Positions 26,001 through 32,502 of a stretch of 34,244 bases of DNA are shown here, piece by piece. The position numbers and the translations under genes are program-made. Position 1 is the stretch's first letter, and the number at the start of each line of letters is the position of its first letter. The stretch is taken from contig NZ_VTFG01000007.1 of assembly GCF_008692035.1 (NCBI RefSeq), forward strand, positions 1 to 34,244, in the 5' to 3' direction. The notes beneath the pieces were generated by a model. The model saw only the letters and a program-made list of their open reading frames with translations, made no database searches and was not told where the DNA came from. This stretch comes from Pseudomonas marginalis (GTDB taxonomy: Bacteria > Pseudomonadota > Gammaproteobacteria > Pseudomonadales > Pseudomonadaceae).

Positions 26001-26782
26001 CCACCGCGCTGTACGCCGACGCACAGGAAATGCTCAGGAAACTGATCGACGAAAAACTCATCAGCGCCCGCGCGGTGTTCGGTTTCTGGCCGACCAACCA
26101 GGTGCAGGACGATGACCTGGAAGTCTACGGTGAAGACGGCCAGCCGATTGCCAGGCTGCACCACCTGCGCCAGCAGATCATCAAGACCGACGGCAAGCCG
26201 AACTTCTCCCTGGCCGACTTCGTCGCGCCCAAGGACAGCGGCGTGACCGACTACATCGGGGGCTTCATCACCACCGCCGGCATCGGCGCCGAGGAAGTGG
26301 CCAAGGCCTACCAGGACGCGGGCGACGACTACAACTCGATCATGGTCAAGGCCCTGGCCGACCGCCTGGCCGAGGCCTGTGCCGAGTGGCTGCACCAGCA
26401 GGTGCGCAAGGAACACTGGGGCTACGCCAAGGACGAGCAACTGGACAACGAAGCGCTGATCAAGGAGCAGTACAGCGGTATCCGCCCTGCCCCCGGTTAC
26501 CCGGCGTGCCCGGACCACACCGAGAAAGCCCAGTTGTTCCAACTGCTCGACCCCGAGGCCCGCGAAATGCACGCTGGGCGCAGCGGCGTGTTCCTCACCG
26601 AGCACTACGCGATGTTCCCGGCGGCGGCGGTCAGCGGCTGGTACTTCGCCCACCCGCAGGCGCAGTACTTTGCCGTGGGCAAGGTCGACAAGGACCAGGT
26701 GACCAGCTACACCGCGCGCAAGGGCCAGGACCTGGCCGTGACCGAGCGCTGGCTGGCGCCGAACCTGGGCTACGACAACTAA
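23072..26782 (+). CDS. metH: Cobalamin-dependent methionine synthase
   Basis: A 1236-residue four-module enzyme that transfers a methyl group from 5-methyl-tetrahydrofolate via methylcobalamin to homocysteine. The homocysteine zinc site Cys250, Cys313 and Cys314 (GLNCALG, GGCCGTTPGH) is present. The folate domain contains VNVGERTN. The B12 ligand is His761 in DVHDIGKN. The C-terminal reactivation domain holds RPAPGYPACPDH for S-adenosylmethionine. The ATG at 23072 is preferred over 23051 because AGAG lies in the upstream spacing. A possible TATGAT -10 (23031-23036) precedes it. It depends on the B12 pathway encoded elsewhere in the window. Confidence 0.97.
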   Translation: MSDRSARLQALHHALKERILILDGGMGTMIQSYKLEEHDYRGKRFADWPSDVKGNNDLLVLTRPDVIGGIEKAYLDAGADILETNTFNATRISMADYGMEELAYELNVEGARLARRIADAKTAENPAKPRFVAGVLGPTSRTCSLSPDVNNPGYRNVTFDELVENYTEATKGLIEGGADLILIETIFDTLNAKAAIFAVQGVFEALGIELPIMISGTITDASGRTLSGQTTEAFWNSVAHAKPISVGLNCALGASELRPYLEELSNKANTHVSAHPNAGLPNEFGEYDELPSETAKVIEEFAQSGFLNIVGGCCGTTPGHIEAIAKAVAGYAPRTIPDIPKACRLSGLEPFTIDRSSLFVNVGERTNITGSARFARLIREDNYTEALEVALQQVEAGAQVIDINMDEGMLDSKKAMVTFLNLIAGEPDISRVPIMIDSSKWEVIEAGLKCIQGKGIVNSISMKEGVEQFIHHAKLCKRYGAAVVVMAFDEAGQADTEARKKEICKRSYDILVDEVGFPPEDIIFDPNIFAVATGIEEHNNYAVDFINACAYIRDELPYALTSGGVSNVSFSFRGNNPVREAIHSVFLLYAIRNGLTMGIVNAGQLEIYDQIPAELRDAVEDVVLNRTPEGTDALLAIADKYKGDGSVKEAETEEWRGWPVNKRLEHALVKGITTHIVEDTEESRQSFARPIEVIEGPLMSGMNIVGDLFGAGKMFLPQVVKSARVMKQAVAHLIPFIELEKGDKPEAKGKILMATVKGDVHDIGKNIVGVVLGCNGYDIVDLGVMVPAEKILQVAKEQKCDIIGLSGLITPSLDEMVHVAREMQRQDFHLPLMIGGATTSKAHTAVKIEPKYSNDAVIYVTDASRAVGVATQLLSKELKAGFVEKTRLEYIDVRERTSNRSARTERLSYPAAIAKKPQFDWNSYTPVKPTFTGSRVLDNIDLNVLAEYIDWTPFFISWDLAGKFPRILTDEVVGEAATALYADAQEMLRKLIDEKLISARAVFGFWPTNQVQDDDLEVYGEDGQPIARLHHLRQQIIKTDGKPNFSLADFVAPKDSGVTDYIGGFITTAGIGAEEVAKAYQDAGDDYNSIMVKALADRLAEACAEWLHQQVRKEHWGYAKDEQLDNEALIKEQYSGIRPAPGYPACPDHTEKAQLFQLLDPEAREMHAGRSGVFLTEHYAMFPAAAVSGWYFAHPQAQYFAVGKVDKDQVTSYTARKGQDLAVTERWLAPNLGYDN

Positions 26783-26834
26783 GCCGGCCTGGATTGTCTA
26801 TGCTGTCCCTCACACACCTTGTGTCGAGGGATGT

Positions 26835-27053
26835 ATGGACGATCCGGTCAACAACAAGCCGCCGACCTTCTGGCAGATGCTCCACAGCGTCATGGCCGCC
26901 GCCTTTGGCGTGCAGAGCGGCAAGAATCGCGCCCGCGACTTCACCCACGGCAAGCCCAGCCACTTCGTGATCCTGGGCATTCTGTTCACGGCGGTGTTCG
27001 CCTTGACGCTGTTCGGCATCGTCAAGCTGGTGCTGCACCTGGCCGGCGTCTAG
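26835..27053 (+). CDS. DUF2970 small membrane protein
   Basis: A 72-residue protein of the DUF2970 type. An N-terminal soluble segment (FWQMLHSVMAAAFGVQSGKN) precedes one membrane helix (about 46-68) with a short C terminus. GAGGG lies before the ATG. It starts 52 bases after metH without an obvious terminator between, so it may share the metH transcript. Its TAG overlaps the stop of the convergent binding-protein gene in a CTAG. Function unknown. Confidence 0.85.
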   Translation: MDDPVNNKPPTFWQMLHSVMAAAFGVQSGKNRARDFTHGKPSHFVILGILFTAVFALTLFGIVKLVLHLAGV

Positions 27054-28117
27054 CGCAACAGCAGGTGCAGGCTGAACGGGTAACGGTAGGACACGGACTT
27101 GCCCTGGGCGGACAACGCGCGGAAATCCACCGAGGGTGTCGGCCCCAACAAGCGCCGCGCCTGGCCGGCATCGATCAATTGGAATAGCGCCAACTGCCGG
27201 TCGCGTCCGCCATAGGCGCCAATGTCCAGGCCCTTGGCATCGTCATGGACCAACACCATGGCCCAGCCGCCCACGGTGAAATGCCCGGCGACCAGGGACG
27301 ACAAGCGTCCATCCAGGCGTGCCTGCAGGATCTCCGGCGAGCTGTTGAGCGCGCTGAACAGCACGTCCCTGCCCGGTAACCGCCCACTGCCCTGCAGCGC
27401 CTGCATGGCGCCCAGCGCCATCTGATCGTTGGCCGACCACACCAACGCCGTCTGCGGGTAGCGCTTGAACAGTTGCTTCGCTTGTTCGAAGGCGCGTTCG
27501 CGGTTCCATTCGCCGTAGACCAACTGACGCAGGCGCACCTCGGGATGCTCGGCCAGCGCCCGACGCATGCCGCGCTCACGCAATTGCGCCCCCGGGGTGG
27601 ACTTGGTCCCGGAAAACGCCAACAGGTCGAGGGGCTCGCCCGGCGCAACCGGACCGTGCTGGCGCAACAGATCACGGAGCATCAGGTAGCCAGCCTGTTC
27701 ATCGTCAGCCACCAGGCTGCCGATCAAACGGATGCCACGGCGGGTTCCCAGCAATTGCGCCTGATCGGAGGTCAGCGCGCTGTTCACCAGCAGCAGCTTG
27801 ACGCCACTTCCCTCGGCCATGCGCAGGATCTGCGGTGCAACGTACTGCTCATTCACCAGCACCAGGTAATCAGGCCGCTGGCTGCCTTGCAGCACCTCAC
27901 GCGCCTGGGCCAGCGTGTTGCCGGCATCACGCTCGCCATAACGCACGCGCAAGTCCAGGCCGAGGTCCTTGGCGGCGGCCTGCATGAATTGCGCATAGCT
28001 GACCCAGAAGGTTTCCGTCGACATGCCCGGATTGAGAAACACCACCGACGTTGCATGAGCCATCGCCCCACACGTCGATCCCAGCAACCAGACACACGTA
28101 ATCAACACCTTCAACAT
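27050..28117 (-). CDS. Periplasmic substrate-binding protein, LacI-like type
   Basis: A 355-residue protein with a hydrophobic leader (residues 1 to about 22, ending AMAHA) and two alternating alpha/beta lobes. It resembles the type I periplasmic binding-protein fold of sugar/autoinducer ABC systems (Peripla_BP_4). Ligand unknown. No permease or ATPase gene is next to it, so it may work with a distant transporter or as a sensor. The ATG at 28117 gives the clean signal peptide; an in-frame start further upstream would add a long non-conserved stretch. It ends in a stop overlap with DUF2970. Confidence 0.8.
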   Translation of the reverse strand: MLKVLITCVWLLGSTCGAMAHATSVVFLNPGMSTETFWVSYAQFMQAAAKDLGLDLRVRYGERDAGNTLAQAREVLQGSQRPDYLVLVNEQYVAPQILRMAEGSGVKLLLVNSALTSDQAQLLGTRRGIRLIGSLVADDEQAGYLMLRDLLRQHGPVAPGEPLDLLAFSGTKSTPGAQLRERGMRRALAEHPEVRLRQLVYGEWNRERAFEQAKQLFKRYPQTALVWSANDQMALGAMQALQGSGRLPGRDVLFSALNSSPEILQARLDGRLSSLVAGHFTVGGWAMVLVHDDAKGLDIGAYGGRDRQLALFQLIDAGQARRLLGPTPSVDFRALSAQGKSVSYRYPFSLHLLLR

Positions 28118-28123
28118 GGATGC

Positions 28124-28182
28124 TTGAGCCTCGAAAATAGGCCGCCATGATAGTGGCAATGCCTGAACCAATCGAGGCTCAA
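28124..28182. repeat. Perfect 11-bp inverted repeat upstream of the binding-protein gene
   Basis: TTGAGCCTCGA at 28124-28134 and its exact complement at 28172-28182 enclose 37 bases, which include a smaller GCCA/TGGC dyad. The element lies between the small-protein stop and the binding-protein ATG. It could be an operator or a transcript-end hairpin for the 37-residue gene. Confidence 0.5.
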
Positions 28183-28192
28183 TCAACGTCCT

Positions 28193-28306
28193 TTATTGGT
28201 GGCTGACCCAGAATACGGCCGTTCCCACCACCAGAATGATCAGGAACAGAATGGCCCAGGCATCAACGGTACTGTCAGGTTTACGGGCTTTGGTCGGATT
28301 GCTCAT
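28193..28306 (-). CDS. 37-residue single-pass membrane protein
   Basis: A small gene with AGAGG before the ATG (28306) and a TAA stop at 28193. The product has a basic soluble N terminus (MSNPTKARKPDSTVDAW) and then a hydrophobic helix (AILFLIILVVGTAVFWV), ending SHQ. The pattern of a clean Shine-Dalgarno and a well-formed N-in membrane helix supports a real gene. It is divergent from cysI, with 233 bases between. Function unknown. Confidence 0.7.
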   Translation of the reverse strand: MSNPTKARKPDSTVDAWAILFLIILVVGTAVFWVSHQ

Positions 28307-28399
28307 TGCATCGCCTCTTGTCGGTTTTATAGGTGATTGCACTCAAACACGCTCACAGTAAAGTTCACGATTGCCCGCATGACAAATGTGGGTATCACG

Positions 28400-28440
28400 A
28401 TAACCCTTCTCATTAGTCATTTTGGTTATGTGCATATACT
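28400..28440 (+). promoter_or_regulatory. Candidate activator site and promoter of cysI
   Basis: ATAACC (28400-28405) and GGTTAT (28424-28429) form a dyad with an 18-base gap. A good -10 TATACT (28435-28440) follows; the -35 position is poor. This fits a promoter needing an activator, and CysB (LysR type) is the natural candidate for sulfite reductase. The site assignment is inference. The 5' leader to the ATG at 28540 is about 95 bases, with no other element recognised. Confidence 0.35.
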
Positions 28441-28539
28441 CAAACATCACTTTTGCGCATAAACGCAAACTGGTATCGTGCGCCGGCTCCGTTGGGAGTG
28501 CGCGGCCGTGCGCGCAGATTTGCCGAGAACAGGACCTAT

Positions 28540-30198
28540 ATGTACGTATACGACGAATACGATCAGCGCATCATCGAGGACCGCGTCAAGCAGTTCCGTG
28601 ATCAGACCCGACGCTACCTAGCAGGTGAACTGAGCGAAGAAGAGTTCCGCCCTCTGCGCCTGCAAAATGGCCTTTATGTCCAGCGCTTTGCGCCGATGCT
28701 GCGGGTGGCCGTGCCTTATGGCCAACTGACTTCGCGCCAGACCCGCATGATGGCCAAGATTGCCCGCGACTTCGACAAAGGCTATGCCCACATCAGTACC
28801 CGCCAGAACGTGCAGTTCAACTGGCCGGCCCTGGAAGATGTGCCGGACATCCTGGCTGAACTGGCCACCGTGCAGATGCACGCCATCCAGACCAGCGGTA
28901 ACTGCCTGCGCAACGTGACCACCGACCAATTCGCCGGGGTTGCCGCCGACGAGCTGATCGACCCACGCCCGTGGTGTGAAATCGTCCGCCAGTGGACCAC
29001 CTTCCACCCCGAATTCGCCTACCTGCCGCGCAAGTTCAAGATCGCCATCAATGGCTCGACCTCGGACCGTGCCGCCATCGAAGTACACGATATCGGCCTG
29101 GAGCCGGTGTACAACGCGGCCGGCGAGCTGGGTTTCCGTGTCCTGGTGGGTGGCGGCCTGGGCCGTACCCCGGTGGTGGGTGCGTTCATCAACGAGTTCC
29201 TGCCATGGCAGGACCTGCTGAGCTACCTCGACGCCATCCTGCGCGTCTACAACCGCTACGGCCGTCGTGACAACAAATACAAGGCGCGGATCAAGATCCT
29301 CGTCAAGGCGCTGACCCCTGAGGTGTTCGCCCAGAAAGTCGACGCCGAGATGGAGCACCTGCGCGGCGGCCAGACCACCCTGACCGAAGCCGAAGTGCAC
29401 CGTGTGGCCAAGCACTTCGTCGATCCCGAGTACAAGGCCCTGGGCAACCAGGATGCCGAGCTCGCAGCGCTCGACCAGCAGCACCCAGGCTTCGCCCGCT
29501 GGCGCACCCGCAACACCCTGGCGCACAAAAAGCCGGGCTATGTGGCGGTGACCCTGTCGCTGAAACCGACCGGTGTTGCACCGGGTGACATCACCGACAA
29601 GCAGCTGGACGCCGTCGCCGACCTGGCCGAGCGCTACAGCTTTGGCCAACTACGCACCTCCCACGAGCAGAACATCATCCTCGCGGACGTTGAGCAGAGC
29701 CAACTGTTCACCCTGTGGGGCGAACTGCGCGAAGGCGGTTTCGCCACGCCGAACATCGGCCTGCTGACCGACATCATCTGCTGCCCGGGCGGCGATTTCT
29801 GCTCCCTGGCCAACGCCAAGTCGATCCCGATCGCCGAATCGATCCAGCGCCGTTTCGACGACCTGGACTACCTGTTCGACATCGGCGAGCTGGACCTGAA
29901 CATCTCCGGTTGCATGAACGCCTGTGGTCACCACCACGTCGGCCACATCGGCATCCTGGGCGTGGACAAGAAAGGCGAAGAATTCTACCAAGTGTCCCTG
30001 GGTGGCAGCGCCAGCCGCGATGCGAGCCTGGGCAAGATCCTCGGCCCGTCCTTCGCCCAGGAAGCCATGCCCGAGGTGATCGGCAAGCTGATCGACGTGT
30101 ACATCGAACAGCGCACCGAAGATGAGCGTTTCATCGACACCTACCAGCGCATCGGCATTGACCTGTTCAAGGAGCGCGTCTATGCAGCGAATCATTAA
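28540..30198 (+). CDS. cysI: Sulfite (nitrite/sulfite) reductase haemoprotein
   Basis: A 552-residue siroheme and [4Fe-4S] enzyme that reduces sulfite to sulfide in cysteine synthesis. Cluster ligands are C415 and C421 (CPGGDFC, CX5C) and C458 and C462 (CMNAC, CX3C). It has the two-repeat layout of the family. The ATG at 28540 follows AGGA; a TTG-initiated upstream extension is non-conserved. No flavoprotein CysJ lies alongside, so the electron donor is not shown. The stop overlaps the next gene by 17 bases, implying coupling with the DUF934 protein. Confidence 0.94.
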   Translation: MYVYDEYDQRIIEDRVKQFRDQTRRYLAGELSEEEFRPLRLQNGLYVQRFAPMLRVAVPYGQLTSRQTRMMAKIARDFDKGYAHISTRQNVQFNWPALEDVPDILAELATVQMHAIQTSGNCLRNVTTDQFAGVAADELIDPRPWCEIVRQWTTFHPEFAYLPRKFKIAINGSTSDRAAIEVHDIGLEPVYNAAGELGFRVLVGGGLGRTPVVGAFINEFLPWQDLLSYLDAILRVYNRYGRRDNKYKARIKILVKALTPEVFAQKVDAEMEHLRGGQTTLTEAEVHRVAKHFVDPEYKALGNQDAELAALDQQHPGFARWRTRNTLAHKKPGYVAVTLSLKPTGVAPGDITDKQLDAVADLAERYSFGQLRTSHEQNIILADVEQSQLFTLWGELREGGFATPNIGLLTDIICCPGGDFCSLANAKSIPIAESIQRRFDDLDYLFDIGELDLNISGCMNACGHHHVGHIGILGVDKKGEEFYQVSLGGSASRDASLGKILGPSFAQEAMPEVIGKLIDVYIEQRTEDERFIDTYQRIGIDLFKERVYAANH

Positions 30199-30676
30199 GA
30201 ACAACGAAGTCCTCGACGAAACCTGGCACCTGCTGCCCAAGGATGCGAGCTTCGACGGCATCTCCAACTGCGACGACCTGATCGTGCCGCTGGCGCTGTG
30301 GCGCGAACACGGCCACGCGCTCAAGGCCCGCGACGGCGGCCTGGGTGTGTGGCTGGACGCCGATGAAGAAGCCGAAGAGATCGGCGCTGACGTGGAGCAC
30401 TTCCAGGTCATCGCCCTGAACTTCCCGGCCTTCACCGACGGTCGCAACTATTCCAACGCACGCCTGCTGCGTGACCGCTACGGTTACAAAGGCGAGCTGC
30501 GGGCCATTGGCGACGTGCTGCGCGACCAGTTGTTCTACCTGCGCCGTTGCGGGTTCGATGCCTTCGCCTTGCGCGCCGACAAAGACCCGTACGAAGCACT
30601 GGAAAGCCTCAAGGACTTCTCGGTGACGTACCAGGCTGCAACGGATGAACCGCTGCCGCTGTTCCGTCGTCGCTGA
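30182..30676 (+). CDS. DUF934 protein linked to sulfite reduction
   Basis: A 164-residue protein of the DUF934 family, nearly always beside cysI in proteobacteria. It is annotated in other genomes as a putative oxidoreductase accessory to sulfite reduction, without proof of mechanism. The conserved stretch from NFPAFTDGRNYSNAR to RDRYGYKGELRAIGDVLRDQ is present, in the C-terminal half. It starts inside the end of cysI (17-base overlap) and is followed by a terminator. Confidence 0.9.
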   Translation: MQRIIKNNEVLDETWHLLPKDASFDGISNCDDLIVPLALWREHGHALKARDGGLGVWLDADEEAEEIGADVEHFQVIALNFPAFTDGRNYSNARLLRDRYGYKGELRAIGDVLRDQLFYLRRCGFDAFALRADKDPYEALESLKDFSVTYQAATDEPLPLFRRR

Positions 30677-30690
30677 GTCTGCACAAATGA

Positions 30691-30718
30691 AAAAGCCTTG
30701 GCATGCCAGGGCTTTTTT
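30691..30718. terminator. Rho-independent terminator shared by convergent genes
   Basis: AAAAGCC (30691-30697) pairs with GGCTTTT (30710-30716), with further inner pairs around a CATG loop. The flanking A and T runs serve both directions. The MerR gene stop lies within its edge. Confidence 0.85.
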
Positions 30719-31121
30719 ATGAGTTGAGCTTGATCGACGCTAGCACCTGCTTCTGCCCCATCGAACACGGCACACCTTCCGGTTGCGCGCGTACCGCGTC
30801 GATCACCCCGACTAACTGCGCCTTGCTGTGCGCCAGTTGCGCCTGCATCGCTTCAATCTGCTCGACCTTGCGCTCGAGCGCCTCGATCAGCTCGGCGCGC
30901 TTGTGCTCGCCGGGGGCCGGCATCAGCGCCTTGAGTTCCTGCAAGGTGAAACCGGCCTGCTGCGCGCTCTGAATCAAGCGCAGCGTCTGCAAGGCCTCCG
31001 GTGCATAACGGCGATAGCCATTGGCCTGACGCCCCACCTGACTGATCAGCCCTTCGGCTTCATAGAAGCGGATACGCGACGCCGCCAGCCCGCTCTGTTT
31101 TGCCAGCTCTCCAATATTCAT
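30717..31121 (-). CDS. MerR-family transcriptional regulator
   Basis: A 134-residue regulator. The N-terminal winged helix-turn-helix (about residues 1-70; MNIGELAKQSGLAASRIRFY, then GYRRY) is classical MerR. A dimerising coiled-coil helix follows (about 75-112). The C terminus has a single Cys (VPCSMGQ), so it lacks the SoxR four-Cys cluster and the effector is unknown. The ATG at 31121 is preferred. It is divergent from the flavin oxidoreductase gene, with a perfect palindrome between a -35 and -10 in the shared region, the usual MerR arrangement. Confidence 0.9.
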   Translation of the reverse strand: MNIGELAKQSGLAASRIRFYEAEGLISQVGRQANGYRRYAPEALQTLRLIQSAQQAGFTLQELKALMPAPGEHKRAELIEALERKVEQIEAMQAQLAHSKAQLVGVIDAVRAQPEGVPCSMGQKQVLASIKLNS

Positions 31122-31133
31122 CAAAACGCCTGC

Positions 31134-31164
31134 TTGACATTAAAGTTAACTTTAAGCTTAGCCT
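31134..31164 (+). promoter_or_regulatory. MerR-type promoter/operator of the flavin oxidoreductase gene
   Basis: The -35 TTGACA (31134-31139) and a weak -10 TAGCCT (31159-31164) are 19 bases apart, a spacing typical of MerR-activated promoters. Within the spacer lies the perfect 16-base palindrome TTAAAGTTAACTTTAA (31140-31155). It likely controls the oxidoreductase gene and perhaps the regulator itself. Confidence 0.65.
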
Positions 31165-31192
31165 GAGGCCTCCCCTGCTCAGGAGTCAACCC

Positions 31193-32425
31193 ATGTCACC
31201 CTTTGAACCCTTGCAACTGCCCAATGGCCAGGTCCTCGCCAACCGTATCGCCAAGGCGGCGATGGAAGAAAACATGGCGGATGCGCAACAGGCGCCCTCC
31301 CGCGAATTGAAGCAGTTGTACAAGACCTGGGCGGACGGCGAGCCCGGCCTGCTGCTGACCGGCAATGTGATGATCGACCGCCGCGCCATGACCGGTCCCG
31401 GCGGCGTTGCCCTCGAAGACGAACAGCACCTGGACAGCTTTCGCGAGTGGGCCGCCGTGGCCCGCGACAAGGGCGTGCACTTTTGGGTACAGCTCAGCCA
31501 TCCGGGTCGCCAGACCATGGCCAACCTCGGCCAGCAGGCCCTGGCGCCCTCCGCGATTGCACTGGACCTCGGCGGCTTTTCGAAGATGTTCGCCAAGCCC
31601 AGGGCCATGACCGAAGACGACATTCAAGACGTGATCAAACGCTTCGCCACCAGCGCACGCCTGGCCGAGAAAGCCGGGTTCACCGGGGTGCAGATCCACG
31701 GCGCGCACGGCTACCTGCTCAGCCAGTTTCTCTCCCCACTCAGCAACCAACGCACTGACCGTTGGGGCGGCCCCCTGGAAAACCGCGCACGCCTGCTGCT
31801 GGAAGTGATCCACGCCGTGCGTGCCAGCGTCAGTCCTTCATTCTGTGTGGCGGTCAAACTCAACTCGGCCGACTTCCAGCGCGGCGGCTTCGACGCCAAC
31901 GACGCGCGCGCCGTGGTCGAGCTGCTCAACCCGCTGCCCATCGACCTGCTGGAATTATCCGGCGGCAGCTACGAAGCCCCGGCCATGCAAGGCGAAGCAC
32001 GGGACGGCCGCACCCTGGCCCGCGAAGCGTATTTCCTGGAGTTCGCCAAGGAACTGGCGACCATCGCCAAGATGCCGCTGATGGTCACCGGCGGCATTCG
32101 CCGCCTGCCCATCGTGCAACAAGTGCTGGACAGCGGTATCGCCATGGCCGGCATCGCTACCGCCCTGACCCTGGAACCGCAACTGATCAAGCACTGGCAC
32201 GAGGGTCGCGACCTCAACCCGCAACTCAAGCCGATCAGTTGGAAACGCAAACCCTTGGCCGCCCTCGCCACCCTGGCCGTGGTGCGGGACCAGATGCGCC
32301 GCCTGAGTCGTGGCCGACTGCCTAAACCCAATGTCGTGCCATGGCTGGCGCTGGCGTGTGACCAATGGTTTATCGCTCGGCGCACCCGGCAATACCGCGC
32401 AACCATGACGCAATCTTCACATTAA
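31193..32425 (+). CDS. NADH:flavin oxidoreductase, Old Yellow Enzyme family
   Basis: A 410-residue FMN-dependent ene-reductase-type TIM barrel. Motifs are QIHGAHGYLLSQFLSP (His pair at the active site) and RTDRWGGPLENR. The FMN-phosphate region is near VTGGIRR. Typical substrates for the family are alpha,beta-unsaturated carbonyls; the physiological one here is unknown. AGGAG lies 7 bases before the ATG. The probable regulator is the divergent MerR protein. A roughly 40-residue C-terminal tail beyond the barrel is basic. Confidence 0.92.
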   Translation: MSPFEPLQLPNGQVLANRIAKAAMEENMADAQQAPSRELKQLYKTWADGEPGLLLTGNVMIDRRAMTGPGGVALEDEQHLDSFREWAAVARDKGVHFWVQLSHPGRQTMANLGQQALAPSAIALDLGGFSKMFAKPRAMTEDDIQDVIKRFATSARLAEKAGFTGVQIHGAHGYLLSQFLSPLSNQRTDRWGGPLENRARLLLEVIHAVRASVSPSFCVAVKLNSADFQRGGFDANDARAVVELLNPLPIDLLELSGGSYEAPAMQGEARDGRTLAREAYFLEFAKELATIAKMPLMVTGGIRRLPIVQQVLDSGIAMAGIATALTLEPQLIKHWHEGRDLNPQLKPISWKRKPLAALATLAVVRDQMRRLSRGRLPKPNVVPWLALACDQWFIARRTRQYRATMTQSSH

Positions 32426-32502
32426 AAGCGGAGCATTCGCCGTGATCGAACTGTCCCCTATTGATCAGCAGCTTTTAACCTCACTGACGATTGGAGTTCT
32501 TC

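Noticed and set aside
23030..26653. A 1207-codon open frame antisense to metH
   Set aside because: Same reason: it mirrors the metH codon pattern and has no recognisable domain.
28453..28539. N-terminal extension of CysI from a TTG
   Set aside because: The ATG at 28540 has a proper AGGA site and matches the family N terminus; the extension is Arg/Ala-rich and unlike it.
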